Source: Lepidodermella squamata
Lineage: Eukaryota; Gastrotricha
Assembly (NCBI GenBank): GCA_047495785.1
Contig: JBLDXI010000042.1
Location: forward strand, 2,232,001-2,296,000
Direction of reading: 5' to 3'
Length of the DNA stretch: 64,000 nucleotides
The notes below the pieces were generated by a model. That model had not been told where the DNA came from. It did no database searches and saw only the letters and a program-made list of their open reading frames with translations. This document shows positions 46,430-58,959 of the stretch, piece by piece. Every line of letters begins with the position of its first letter. Positions within the stretch are counted from its first letter, which is position 1. The position numbers and the translations under genes were made by a program.

Positions 46430-49292
46430 TCATCGGGGAGGGGCGATAATCAAACCAGCAACAAGTAGAAGTCCGATACCAGCAGCTGCCGCTACCGAAC
46501 GACCAGGTTCAGGATCTACTGTTGGCGAAAGCGGATATAGTAATTCCCATGACGCAGTCATTGCCTGCAGTCTCTCTATGAACGTCGGTTTCGGTGCCGT
46601 TTGAGGGACCAAAACGAACTTCACGTGAGCTTTCAAAATCGTCGACTGTGTGTCCAATGACGAATCAAATAGCCAATCGTCAACGGAGAATCTTGAAAAG
46701 AAAAAGTCATTAAAATCGTGACCAATTAAGAATTTTTAATCGTACGTGATTGCGGCGCCAATTATTTCATTTTGAAGTGTTCCATCAGTCGCGCCAGATA
46801 TTGACCTGAATAACGTCAGTTGGATAGCTGAAGGAACCCTTTCGCAAATGCGCTTGGTTCCACAGGCCAATGGCCACGTGATATCCTAAAAAATAGATCG
46901 TCGAATAAAGTTTCCCATAATTAATCAGTTACTAACCGCTGTTCTGTTCACTTTTGTAGCGTTCGGGTTGCTTAAGGCGGCAAGCACTTCCGGATCAGAG
47001 AGGCGCAACAACGGCTGCCGACCGCAGAACGTGGTCGCATTGTACTTGCCACCAATCTTGGTAGAGAAGTAGAGCTTGGAAAATTCGTCCAACTGTCGGT
47101 AATATCTTGGATAACGCCCGACTGGTGGTGGGTTGTCCAAATTTCCTTGAACGCGGTTGCATTCCGGAGACGGTGTTGGAAATCGTCTATAAATAGGGCT
47201 GATATTAGATGTGAATAAACGAAAATTGACACCGCCAACCTCAACTTTTGAACTGTAATCCAGTCATTCGAGGTGTCGGCTCTCTGCCCAGAACTCGGAA
47301 AGGATGGGAATGCGTATCTTGATACTAATTCTGCCGGTATCATTTTTCTCAACGCTGCTATCGCCAATCCGCTAAAGAACAAATTTTAAAAATATTGAAT
47401 AAACTTGAATTTTAGTTTTCAGCTGAACTTACCGCAGATTGTCGCAGTCGTCAAAATTTACCTTCGAAAATTCGAATGGGCAGCCTGTTGAACTGCCGCT
47501 GCCAAACTTAATCGGCAACGGCTTTATACAGTTACAGCGCTGGCTGTTTCGCTCGCTTTGTTCTGGCAGATATTTGACATCATCTCCAAATCGGTACCAG
47601 TTCCACCTCGGTGGCTCGGTAGCGTCATTTCGGACGTTCCCTTTGGTGTTAACATATCTAACGGAGAATGTTTGCTCCACCGTGTCACCAGGCGCGGCAT
47701 TATCGGCTAATGTTATCGAAACTGAACTATTTTTAGCGTCTGTTCCGTTGCCAGACCAACCGAGAGACAATGAAACACTTTTCACGAAGTTTGAGCAGTA
47801 CCAGCCATTTGGACCTTGGCTTAAATTCGGAATAACAACCGACTTGGTCGGGCTGCTATCAGGCGAACAACTGCATGTTGAGGCACCGGATGGCTGTTGA
47901 GCAATGGCAGCGGGTTTAGGAGAACACAATGTTTCATTGTTGAACCGACATTCATACGGCTCTGTCGTCTTAGGTAGAGTTGAAGTTTTAGCGCAAGTGC
48001 AGGAAATATTAGCTAATTTTTCAGCATTCCCTGATTTATCCGTTCTGGCAATAACGCCATTTAGTGCCTCTGTAAACCTGGTCAAAGACAAATCCGCGGA
48101 GCATTGTTCACGAGTTTGCAGAGTAGTCGAACAGCTGACAACATCGCTTTTTGAAAGAAACCTCAGAGGCGCATAGCGCAAACACCGGCCATCAGGTCCT
48201 CGCCCAGGAAAGAACAACGCCGCTCTCAGTGGAGTATTTTGCATAGAAACGACTCGGCTATTTACTGTGGCTGGCGAGGTGGGTGTGAAAAGCAGGGGAT
48301 TTCCTTGACGATAGCCTTGGGTTGTAAAATCCGTAGCCGTGAAAAAAGGTGGACCGGTTGATGGTGATGCGACGGCATCAAGATAAGTCCGGTCGAATAT
48401 TGCGTCGTAAGTCAAATCAGTGTAGTATTTGCCTAAATAGGCCGTATTTCTGTACATAATACAAAGCCAGCCATGCGGAAATGAATTGTACACAGTAGCA
48501 AGTGAATATTCCATCTTTTGGCCACGCTTCAAGTCGGCGCAGTCATAAGGCGGCTCGGGTATAATCGGACTAGGTGTCTCCAATGGCTGAAGCGTATCAC
48601 CGACACAGCCAAATACTTCTTTTTCTCCCCTAGTGCAGCTTTGATCGCAGCAACAAAGGGTATCACAGACACTGGCTTTCAAGTCACAGGCGCACGGCGA
48701 TCTTTCGACTTGGGCTGGATTGGCAAACTGACGGAAAGTCTCGCGACCCGCCAGCGTATTCCATTCAGCGGGAACTAATGGAACGATTTTCAACCTAATC
48801 GTTGTACTATTGAGATTGGTTGCCACTTGTGATGGTATGCAGCAATAAATATCGATAGGAATTTCGGTATCAGGCAGTCTGCGTTGCGGTGGTGCAGCAT
48901 TTTGCCTTGGAGTTTGGTTGGGAAATGGCGTGATGTTTCCTCCAAGTAGAGTAGGAGGTGGTGAAGAAAGCAAGGGTAGGGTAGCTACTATGCTTTGAAC
49001 CGGACTAGGTGGCTGGAGAAATAGACTCAATTCGTAGGTTGGACTGCCAAACTGGAAAAAACTCTGTAACGACGGTATGAAAGAAACTTTTCAACTAACC
49101 AAATCGGATGATTTTTTGTTCTCTGGTTTTCTCAAAACAACTAGGTACCCCGTGTCTAGTAGAGGTGTGCTTGTGAACAACAAATTGAGATCTGAATGAG
49201 ATAATAATAGTTCAATCATCAGAAATGGTAGAAGGCAAACCTGCGTTTAGGCAGTCTTGTACAGCGTTAGACTTAATTATGCCGCAAATTGG
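46430..49292 (-). CDS. TCTN: Tectonic family protein (ciliary transition zone)
   Basis: Tectonics are secreted or membrane proteins of the MKS complex that build the ciliary gate. Firm exons are 47433 to about 49051, 47240-47371, 46937-47186, 46746-46885 and 46430-46691, all with matching phases. The signature Cys cluster ACDLKASVCDTLCCCDQSC matches the tectonic CDL...CDxxCCCDxxC motif. Later features are GYRQGNPLLF and many paired Cys. A hydrophobic C-terminal segment (VAAAAGIGLLLVAGLII) acts as a membrane anchor before a two-residue-type tail. Two small upstream exons are likely: 49100-49191 and one ending at 49241 (GIIKSNAVQDCLNA), whose phases close. The acceptor after 49100 could be at 49051 or 49063, giving an intron of 36-48 nt. 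The signal-peptide exon was not found. About 800-850 aa. It implies ciliated (probably sensory) cells. Confidence 0.88.
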
Positions 49293-50540
49293 CTGCAAGT
49301 CGGTCAAATTTTGCTCGATGTAGAACAAAAACTACATAAGTTCATTAGGACATTAATTCTAAAGGCGGTTGTCAACGACAGCATACCGAAAATGTGTAGT
49401 TTTCTGCGATGTGGGGCTGATACGGGGCATTGTAAAAGATGATTGAGCATTCGATAACTATAATTTAGAAGTTATTGCGAGTTTAATGAAACGAAAGCGA
49501 TCTTCTTACCTTGAATTATTATGGAATTGGTTAGTAGAAGTCGGAAGAAATTATTAGCAAACACCATGCCGATGAAGTGTTCGTTCTCTCTTCTCAAATA
49601 TATGAATCAGCGACTGGATCAGAACATCTTTTCATTTAAGCACATCTAGGTATACAATAAAAAATAAGCTAGGCTAAGAACATCAAAAAAGTTGGACACA
49701 TCGTGAGAATGTTCATCACCTAGGTACTCTGTTCTACCCTCTACACCCTGATGATGAATAATGCAAGAAAGCAAGGGCTTTTGACAACAAGGAGAACCTA
49801 AATCAAGATCAATATAGAAAATGAAGAAAATGAAAATGAAGAAATAAGGTGCTCGGAGGACAAAGCAGAGCTGCGCGGCAATGTCTGCTAAAGCATTTCG
49901 GCCAGAGAAACTTGCAACACTTGCATTCTTGCTGTGCACTCCTTCAAGTGAAACACTGAATTCTCAACTAAATATGATAGCAGTAAACGATTCGAGATAG
50001 CCGAGTTCTGAGGAAAAAGCTGGAGAACAGCTTGGGGAAAAAAACAGCAGGAAACAGCGAAAGCCGGCTGGAGAAAACGACGCTAAAACTAAGTGATGTT
50101 TTACAAAGGCAATTTTAAGACTTAAAAAAATATTTCATATCTGTAATGTGTTTAACAAACAAATGTTGTGACTATCAAATAGGTGCAAATATAGCTGATG
50201 TGCATCCAATCGATTTTTTCTCAAGTGATGCGGCAACTAGACGTTTCCTTGTAACTCCGTCTGGCTTTTACCTGTTACCTGGACCTCTTTCTCTGCAACT
50301 TGAGCCTAGAGCTCGTCGTTCTACCCAAACGTCAAAGCTAGTGACTTCGTATTCTTGATTTTCGTGTTGAAATAGGGGTCAGTATTAGCTTGAAGCTTTC
50401 GTTTGCTAGAATTCGGGCTCTGATTGAGTATCTTTTGGGTACTTATCAACAAAGTGACTGCTTCAACCGGAATCAGATTATAACTTCCGATTTTTGATAT
50501 CTTTGTATTTATTTCTTCCAACACACTAGTTAGGTTGAAT
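49293..50540. other. Intergenic between tectonic and erlin
   Basis: Probably contains the missing first exon and promoter of tectonic (minus) and the promoter of erlin (plus). No other feature is supported. Confidence 0.4.
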
Positions 50541-51518
50541 ATGAGTTTACCTTTAGTTGCTTCGATTCTTGGTGGAGTTGCATTGTTGTTCGCAATTTCA
50601 ATTCATAAGATCGAAGAAGGTCATGTTGGCGTGTATTATCGAGGAGGAGCTCTTTTAAAGAGCACAAGCAGCCCTGGATTCCATTTTATGATACCATTTA
50701 TCACATCTTATAAGGCTGTTCAGACAACTCTTCAAACTGACGAGGTGAAGAACGTACCTTGTGGTACTAGCGGAGGTGTCATGATTTATTTCGACCGGAT
50801 TGAAGTCGTTAATATTTTAGCCCCTGGTGCCGTATTTGACATTGTCAAAAATTATACTGCAGACTATGACAAAACATTGATTTTCAACAAAGTTCACCAT
50901 GAGCTGAATCAATTTTGCAGTGTTCATTCTCTGCAAGAAGTTTACATTGCCCTGTTCGATCAAATTGATGAGAATTTGAAAAAAGCACTGCAGGCTGATT
51001 TGACGCAGATGGCTCCCGGTTTGTATGTTCAAGCTGTCCGTGTGACGAAGCCAAAGATTCCCGAACAAATTCGCCGCAACTACGAGCTGATGGAAGGCGA
51101 GAAAACCAAATGGCTAATCGCCACTGAGCATCAGCGCGTTGTCGAAAAAGAAGCTGAGACCGAGCGTAAGAAGGCTGTGATTGAAGCTGAGAAAGTTGCT
51201 CAAGTTGCTAAAATTCAATGGGAGCAAAAGGTCATGGAAAAAGAGTCCGAAAAGCGAATTGCTCAAATCGAAGATGAAACTCTCATTGCTCGTGAGAAAG
51301 CCAAAGCCGATGCTGAGCTTTATCGCGCTCAACGTGAATCTGAGTCCAATGTCAGATTAACTCCCGAGTACCTAGAGCTGATGCGCATTCAAGCTATTGC
51401 TGCGAATAACAAGATTTATTTTGGAAATTCTATTCCCAGCATGTTTTTCAACGGCGCGTTCGACTCTCTTCCCTCTCGTTCAGAATCGACACCTTCAGCT
51501 GCGAAGGCTAAAAACTAA
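50541..51518 (+). CDS. ERLIN: Erlin (SPFH/prohibitin-domain ER membrane protein)
   Basis: Single exon, 325 aa, starting at the ATG at 50541. Erlin-1/2 form large ER-membrane complexes that recruit RNF170 for degradation of activated IP3 receptors and also restrain SREBP. The N-terminal membrane anchor ([16 protein letters not shown]) is followed by [18 protein letters not shown] and [14 protein letters not shown], then [43 protein letters not shown] and [15 protein letters not shown]. These are near-identical to vertebrate erlins through the SPFH domain. A coiled coil rich in Glu/Lys ([13 protein letters not shown]...) and [11 protein letters not shown] follow. Length is close to human erlin-2 (339). 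No canonical AATAAA precedes the VWA8 start 115 bp downstream. Identity is certain. Confidence 0.97.
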   Translation: MSLPLVASILGGVALLFAISIHKIEEGHVGVYYRGGALLKSTSSPGFHFMIPFITSYKAVQTTLQTDEVKNVPCGTSGGVMIYFDRIEVVNILAPGAVFDIVKNYTADYDKTLIFNKVHHELNQFCSVHSLQEVYIALFDQIDENLKKALQADLTQMAPGLYVQAVRVTKPKIPEQIRRNYELMEGEKTKWLIATEHQRVVEKEAETERKKAVIEAEKVAQVAKIQWEQKVMEKESEKRIAQIEDETLIAREKAKADAELYRAQRESESNVRLTPEYLELMRIQAIAANNKIYFGNSIPSMFFNGAFDSLPSRSESTPSAAKAKN

Positions 51519-51632
51519 GATGCATATAACGCACTAGCTCGATTATCCAAGTGATGTCTAAATAATTCTATTCATGCATGTTTAATTGATTGATTTTGAG
51601 ATTGTCTTCAACAACATTTCTAATATTTTGCC

Positions 51633-54600
51633 ATGCATTCCGTTTTAGACATTATGTTTCGGAGTATTCGAATAACCAAACGCTATCTTTCGTCTTCGTC
51701 GGCTGATAATGAAATAACTAAAAACTGGCGGCAGTTCATCGGAATATCCAATGGCGCGAAGAGTACGAGAAAAGTTCTCGTTCCGGTGAATTACATTCCT
51801 GCCAATTCTCAAACACCTAGCCCACAAGTTATCGCTGATCTAAAATGGCTCATACAGAAAATCAAACTGAAGCAAGACATATTTCTCATTGGTCCGCCGA
51901 GCCGATATAGGAGCCAACTGGTACTTATGATGCTTGAACTGCTCGACCTCGAGTACGAATACATAATGCTTAACCGTGATACCAGTGAATCAGATTTGAA
52001 ACAGCGAAAAGAGCTGCTAACTTCAGCGATGTCTTCAGTCTACGTTGACCAATGCGTAGTTCGAGCCGCTGCAAATGGTCGCGTTTTGATTCTTGATGGC
52101 GCTGAGAAAGCAGAAAGAAACTTGCTGCCAATTATCAATAATTTAGTTGAAAATCGAGAAATGCAACTGGAAGATGGAAGATTCATGCTACCGCAAGATA
52201 GATACTCTAAACTTGTAAAAGACGGGGACTCGAAGATAGCGCTTGTTCCTGTTCACGGAGATTTCCGAGTTGTTTGTATCGGCCTACCCACCCCTCCTTT
52301 TAAAGGCCACAGCCTAGATCCGCCTTTCCGATCTCGTTTTCAGGCGAGAAAAATTTCCCATTGGCCTCTGCGAGACCAATTCTTGATCGCAGGTGCTAAT
52401 TCACCTTCAGCGGACCAACATCGATTAGCTAATTGGATATCGTTCGCAAACGCAATGGCTTCAGAGGAAATTCAGCGAAAGTCGTCTCAGTTGGAAACGA
52501 CTAGTGGAGCAGCTAAACCTGGCCGTGTCGATGATACTACGCCAAAAAAGTCTCTCCTCACTGGACCCCCGCCTTATTTTCCTGTTGACTCATCATTGAT
52601 TGCCTCAAAATTGCTAAGTAACTTCCCAGAGGTTGGGTAATTTCGCTGAAATTGAATCTCATCTAGCCAATGTATTTTCAGCTATCTGGTCCTGAGTTGA
52701 TCGAATTCGTGTATCCTACTCAGCTGTTAGAAGCTATGACTCCCGGTTGCGCTGACTTGGTGAAACAATTATCAGACAAATTTGAGCTGTGGGAGAAGCG
52801 GGCAACCTCAACTGTCGATGTTTCATACGAGATCGTTCGCGCCGAAAATTCTGCCGAAGTTAGGTTATCGCCAACTCAGCGATTTGAAGTCCCGTTTGGT
52901 AACGGAAAATTCGAGACAGTCTCGAGCGACTTTGTCGAAACCCCCGGGTCGAAGAAAACCCTGTTTCAAATGTTACTGGCGCATTCTGTCGGCGATTTCT
53001 GCCTGGTTGGTGCGCGAGGCTCTGGAAAAACGGCTACTATCACGCAGTTCGCGAGGCTTTTAGGCTATAGCGAAAATTTGACCACAGTTATGTTGTATCA
53101 GGACATGACTGGCAGAGATTTGCTTCAGCAGCGCGTTTCCCGTTCAGATGGATCGACGGGCTGGGAGTATTCCCCAATCATTCGAGCCGCGATTAACGGA
53201 GATCTTCTCGTATTGGACGGAATTCACGTGCTGAGTCCATCCACCTTGATGGTTTTGAAACGTTTGGTTGAAGATCGGGAGATCATCCTACCCGATGGCA
53301 GCCGCGGTTTAAGGCATGATCGCTACAATCTATTGAAAGCCTCGCAGAAGATGAGTGATGAGGAAATGAAAAAATCTGGTATTTTCCGTATTCATCCCAA
53401 TTTTCGAATGATCGGCGTCGGTGAGCCGCCAACTGCTTCGAAAAATGTGTCGAGTGCTACCCAGAAAAAGGGCTCAAGTGCTGGCGCCACTGCGAAGTCG
53501 TCCGCGCCCGGGCCTTGGCTGACCCCTGATATCAATGGGATGTTCCTTTTCGTCTCATTGCCTCAGCCTAGTGCTGAAGAAGAGGTGCTAATTCTCGAAA
53601 AATTGCGCCCTAAAATGGGCGATACCGTCAAAAAATTAGTCGGTCTATCGGGCAAAGATGTCGGTTTGTTGAGTTTGAGGCAAAAATTGCGAATTTTGAG
53701 CCTTCTCGAAGCTTACCCGCAACAATCTTTGTACGATGCCGTCACATCAGCCGCCCTTCATCGATTCATGTCTATGCCAGCGAGAACCGCGTTGAGCGAC
53801 TTACTGGCGAATTCGGGTATTAAACCGGTTGATAACACGAAATATGACGCGAAAATAACGATATCTGGCAATAAATTGACTATCGGCGATGTTACGACTC
53901 AAATCTACTCAAAATCCGAGGTCGAAGGCCATTCGACTGTTGATAACGTCGATGAAGCTATGCGAATCCCATCAGTGCTATTCTACGATAATAATCGGCA
54001 ATTGAGTTCAATGGCTTCGATGTTGAAAGCCTTGATAAGCGGCGAGCATTTGTTGGTTATTGGAAATCAGGGTGTTGGCAAAAATCGAATTGTTGATCGA
54101 TTACTAGAGTTGTGGCAACGACCTCGCCACTACGCTCAGTTACATCGAGATTCAACTGTCCAGTCGCTAACTGTCACGCCCTCGGTCACGGGCGGTAGGT
54201 TGCATTTTGAAGATTCGCCCCTGGTTAAGGCGGTGAAATCCGGCCATATTTTGGTGCTAGACGAGGCTGATAAGGCGCCGGTTCACGTCACCCGAGTTTT
54301 GAAGGGCCTCGTCGAATCAGGCCACATGTTGCTGCCTGATGGTCGCCGCATTTCTAGAACCGGCCACGGGCCTGATGTCATCCCGCTCCACCCTGAATTT
54401 CGGCTGATCGTCTTAGCTAACCCGCCAGGCTACCCATTCATGGGCAACAATTTCTTCGCATCGCTCGGTGATTTATTTTCGTGCCACATCGTTGATAATC
54501 CGGATTTTGAATCCGAACTTGAATTGGTGAAAAATTATGCGGGTAAACATTTTGACCTGGATTTATTAAGGCGGCTGACGGCTAGTTTTGCCGAGTTGCG

Positions 54601-57600
54601 GCTGAAGGCGAATGAAGGCCTGTTACCTTATCCGTACTCAACTCGAGAGTTGATCAATGTTGTGAAACATTTAGCAGCCTTTCCCGATGATTCCGTAAAT
54701 AACGCGTTGAGAAACGTTTTCGACTTTGATTCTTGGAACGAATCCGCGCTAGACGCCGCGACTACTGCCTTCGGTAAATATGGCATTAAAATCGAACGAG
54801 TTGATAAAAAGGAAGTTCAACAAAGAATCGCGAGGTTGATTGAACTACCTAAACCAGTCAGTTTTGGTAAATTGACCGCGAAATTCGACTCTATGCCAAA
54901 TATTGAGCTAGTCGCCTCGCAAACACTCAATTTTGACGGTCCGAAAAAGGTTGAAACGCATAGAATTGCCGTGGATCAATTCGATGGTCGGCTGTCGAAT
55001 TTCACGGAATTAACGCGGAGTTTTTCGCTTGATTTGCCCGACCATTGCACGGTCCAGGAAGCGACTCTAACCCACGAAAAATTAATCGGGGCAGATATGA
55101 TTCATATCTACACGGTAAACCCGGCTTTGTTAATTTCTTTCCCGTTGCGGTATGACACGAGAAACGGGTCGATGATAATGCTAGATCGGTTGTTGCATTC
55201 GCCGTTTTTGAAGTTGTACCCGTTTGAGGAGAGCCCGGCTGAAGCCAGTTCGAATTTGCTGCTTTTCGACGCGAGAAGCGGTTTCGCATCCACCTTAAAC
55301 ACCCAAACTGGGACGATGTTCACATTCGAACAGTCGTTTTCACCCCTGCAGAAGGTGGACGATAAGGCGGCGTGGCGGAGTGCGAAATTCCTCCCGTCAA
55401 ACTTGGCCGCCGAGCGACCGTACGCGATTTCTTACCGAATTGGCGACGATTTGGTTTCAGTTATCGATTTCGTAACTGGGAAAATGACGACTTTGAAGCT
55501 ACCGTTTCCGGTTAAATCGATTTCGCCCGCCTGGCAGAAAGACGCGGCGTGGCTGGTTATCGCAGATTCTGATGCTGAAATAACAGCGGCCCAGCTTAAT
55601 TTATCGACATCGCCTGATACGCCGTTAACCGCTTCGCTTCAAATTTTCAAGAGCCCGGCTCAAATAAGGGACCTATTGTCGCATTCAAGCGGTACAGTCC
55701 CCCTTAATCAACACCAAAGGGCGCTGCTGCCTGAGAGTAATAGTAATATATCAACCAATTACTACTCGATATTATCGAATAGGAACAAGGATGGCTCTGA
55801 AATTGAGATTTTGGGTGTTGAAAGAGATCGTTCTTTGTACAAGAATTTGAGTAGTGACCAACCGCTTGATAAGGTTGACAAGGAAATTCGTGACTTTTTA
55901 TCCGGCGATCCGGCTAATATTGAAGTGAATGACACGGTCTACCTTAATTCTCACTCGCTGATGGTTTCATCGCTGAGTAGCACTCGTCGCAATTCTATCG
56001 GAGCGTCGAGATTTCTCCCGCTAGCTTCGACTTCAAATCTCGACTCTGTAATTGAAATTGTTCACGTTCCGACTACGAATAATGAAAACGATAAGGCGAC
56101 GATTTCGCATCTTGCGATTGAAAATTCGTCGGCACTAAAATCTCGAGTTGCTCGGTTGTTACCTCTTGCGAATCAGGATATCGTGTCTGTATTAGCCAAC
56201 GGTCAAATTCGAGTTTGGGAGGTTGTTCAAGGTCGAATTCAGCAATCGCTAACCGCGTGGCAGCACCGTTTAGGCCTTCGTGATTCAAATTCAGCGGATA
56301 AAATTGAGATGACAATTTCTCAGCTGTTGAAGCAGAAAGCGCAGGAACGTTTAAATGCCCCGAATCCCGACTTTGCCGGACCGAAACACGGCAAAATCGA
56401 CCCGAATAACGACCCGCATGTTGGGGGTAATCAATGGGCGGGAGGAAGCGGTAAGCTGCTGATTATGACTGAATTTTAAATGGAAATGTAATTTTTCAAA
56501 ATTTAAAGGTGGACGGGATACTGCTGGAATGGGTGGAGCCGGCGGTCCTTACAGGCTAGACTCGGGTAACCCGATCACCCAGGTCCCAGACTGGGTCAAG
56601 GACCAAGTTCCTGAGCACATCAAGAAAGCAGCTCGAGAGGTCGCCCAACGCACGTATGCCGAGCGGCTGAAACAAATCAAAATGTCTCGATTCGACGCGG
56701 ATTTATACGAAAGATTCGCGTCGAAAGTGAAGCGAGAAGTGGCGTTGCTACGCAATATCATCGAATCGTTGCCTTCGACGAAAAACGAGCGAATTTGGTT
56801 GAAAAATCAATCGGATGGTGATTTGGATGAAAATCGCCTGATTGAAGGCCTCACCGGTGAGAAATCGGTCTATAAGCGTCGCGTTGAGCCGCAAAACGAG
56901 GAAGACCGCGACATGTCCGAGGACAAACCGCGCCTTCTCAGCCTTGTTGTCGACGTTTCGGGCAGTATGGCGCGGTTCAATTCGGTTGATCTGCGTCTCG
57001 AGCGCGAAGCCGCGGCCACCTTAATGGTTATGGAGGCGCTGGCGAGTCAGTCGGAGAAGCGGGTGGTCTATGAAATTTACGGCCATTCTGGTGATACCGA
57101 TTCGTTGGAATTCTGCCGAACTGATGGCCCACCGGCCAATGCGAAGGAGCGGCTTGATCTTCTTCAAACTATGCAAGCTCATACGATGTAAGTGCTCGCC
57201 TGTCAAGTTGATTTGATAAAATGGATCTAAATATTCGCACCATTAAAATGTGGGTTAAATTTAAGAATTCTAGCACTACTTTTCCGATTTTTTTTCGATG
57301 ATGATATAGAACCCTATAACCCTCTGCTTTATTTTAGCAACCTGGTACCCAAAGTATGTAAGGAAATTTGTTGGCTCCCTAGACTGCTGATATCGGAAAA
57401 ATCACTAATTTGTAAAATCGATACTTCGAATCGATATCGGCTCCGCAGAATGAAAGCATATCTCGTGAACTGACCGGGGATAGCGCAAAATATTCGGAAT
57501 AGTGAGGTCTATCCGTTAGGCAACCGGGACTTTAAACTCTAAAACCTATATTTTGGGGAATTTTAGGTCTGAAGCCTCAAGTTTAGCGTTGGAACCTTAT

Positions 57601-58042
57601 TTTTTGAGTTGCGCTATTGATATCATTTATATTTTTATATAGGTTTTGTTCATCGGGTGATTCGACCCTCAACGCTATAAAACAAGCCGTTGACCGAATT
57701 AAACGCCGCCATGCTGATACAACCTCGGAGAAATTTATTGTTCTGCTGAGCGACGCTAATTTGTCTCGATACGGCATTTCGCCTTCGAAACTAGCCGAAA
57801 CAATGACCCCAGCCGATTTACCGGCCGATACCAAAATTTTTGCGGTTATGATTGGATCGCTAGGTCATCAAGCTGAAAGGTATTTTATTTCGTTTAATCG
57901 TTTATTTTTTTTATTAATATTCGATTTTTTCAGCTTGGTCGAAGCTTTACCAGCTGGGCAGGGATTTGTTTGTTTAGAAACCTCCCAGCTTCCTCAAATT
58001 CTTCAGCAAATTCTCAGCACTACCCTATTAGCACAGGATTAA
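51633..58042 (+). CDS. VWA8: VWA8, mitochondrial dynein-like AAA ATPase with VWA domain
   Basis: Five exons, 51633-52631, 52682-56450, 56509-57187, 57643-57879 and 57934-58042, all with closing phases, give 1930 aa (human about 1905). The start MHSVLDIMFRSIRITKRYLS is basic and fits a mitochondrial presequence; the Met at 51654 is an alternative. Three AAA modules are visible. Module 1 (about 85-200) has a degenerate P-loop GPPSRYRSQL. Module 2 has GARGSGKT (about 442) with LLVLDGIHVL. Module 3 has GNQGVGKN (about 793) with ILVLDEADKA. The Gly-rich linker GGNQWAGGSGGRDTAG and the VWA domain with MIDAS DVSGSM (about 1737) and LSDANLSRYG follow. The end matches human (QILQQI). Known as a matrix-side inner-membrane ATPase; its client is unclear. 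Intron 3 is enlarged by a MITE. Confidence 0.96.
57235..57620. mobile_element. MITE-like element, family 2, copy in VWA8 intron 3
   Basis: The core TCGGAAAAATCACTAATTTG, then AATCGATATCGGCTCCGC, then GATAGCGCAAAATATTC matches the copies at 22.7 and 32.0 kb. The ends CGCACCATTAAAATGTGGGT and (right) TTGGAACCTTATTTTTTGAG are related inverted repeats. It fills about 385 of the 455 nt of this intron. Without it the intron would be about 70 nt, like its neighbours. Confidence 0.7.
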
Positions 58043-58152
58043 CTCAAGGCTTTCCTTGTTAAAAATTCGAATTTATTTTATCTTTCGATATAAATCGCTG
58101 ACGTGATTATCAAATTCATTTCTGTGAAGTAGGTTTTAATAGTAACATTGGC

Positions 58153-58926
58153 ATGCTGGCCGCTGCCATTTTGAACCGGCCGCAAATTTTCTCGGCCGCG
58201 CTTCGTTCGGCGTCCCGATCCGCCGGCCAACAGCAGCTGGTTCCCAAACGTTGCTTGACCTCCGTTCAAGCCAAACCAGTTGTCTACGTTTGCGGGCGCA
58301 ATGCGAGTGTAGTGCTGCCCAATGGTCGTGGCGTCCTCCTCATGACTGCCCGCGCCTCTCACGGCCATGGCATGGTGATTAAGGCGGGTCGCTACGAGTG
58401 GGACAAGTTCAAGGACTACGCGTTGTACTATTTCTGCTTGGGCCTCATCCCGGTCGGTCTGCTGGTCACTTACGTGAATATCTTCGTTGGCCCGGCTGAA
58501 CTGGCTGAAATTCCAGAGGGCTACCAGCCCCAAGACTACGAGTATGAAAAGGTAAATTTTTCTTTTTTTTTAAGTTTCAAATTGTTTAAATTCATAATTT
58601 AGCATCCGATCACTCGTTTCTTGGCGAAAAATGTCTTTGTAAGCCCGCAGCGAAACTATGAAAAAATGATGCACTACTGGTGGGAGGAGTCTGAAAAGCA
58701 ACGTTTCAGGTTTGATAAACTTTGTTTGAATTTGCGTTAAGTTTGATTTTTGCGATATTTTTTAAGGCTGCTTCGCCGTAAGGTCAACGAAGCCATGGCT
58801 CTGAATGAGGACTACAAATCGTGGTACTACGTACCGGCCGATACCGGCGCCTTGTCACGCAGCCGTGAAGCCAGCGAGCACTATTACGAGAACTTGGGCC
58901 AGAACATCACCGGGGCCAAGAAATAG
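58153..58926 (+). CDS. NDUFB5: NADH dehydrogenase (ubiquinone) 1 beta subcomplex subunit 5
   Basis: Accessory subunit (SGDH) of respiratory complex I in the mitochondrial inner membrane. Three exons, 58153-58551, 58603-58709 and 58767-58926, with closing phases give 221 aa (human precursor 189). The N-terminus is a basic, hydroxylated presequence (LNRPQIFSAALRSASRSAG). MVIKAGRYEWDKFKDYALYY leads into the single membrane span (FCLGLIPVGLLVTYVNIFVG). The family hallmark AELAEIPEGYQPQDYEYEK|HPITRF follows, with the intron exactly at the Lys-His junction. The start is 111 bp after the VWA8 stop. AATAAA occurs at 58954-58959. Identity is certain. Confidence 0.95.
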
Positions 58927-58953
58927 TAATAACGTAGATAATTCACTGCCCGT

Positions 58954-58959
58954 AATAAA
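58954..58959 (+). terminator. Polyadenylation signal of NDUFB5
   Basis: AATAAA 28 bp downstream of the stop. It is the only canonical signal I see close behind the three plus-strand genes erlin, VWA8 and NDUFB5. Confidence 0.6.

Noticed and set aside
58078-58533. 151-codon minus-strand frame
   Set aside because: It is antisense to the NDUFB5 exon, whose identity is certain.
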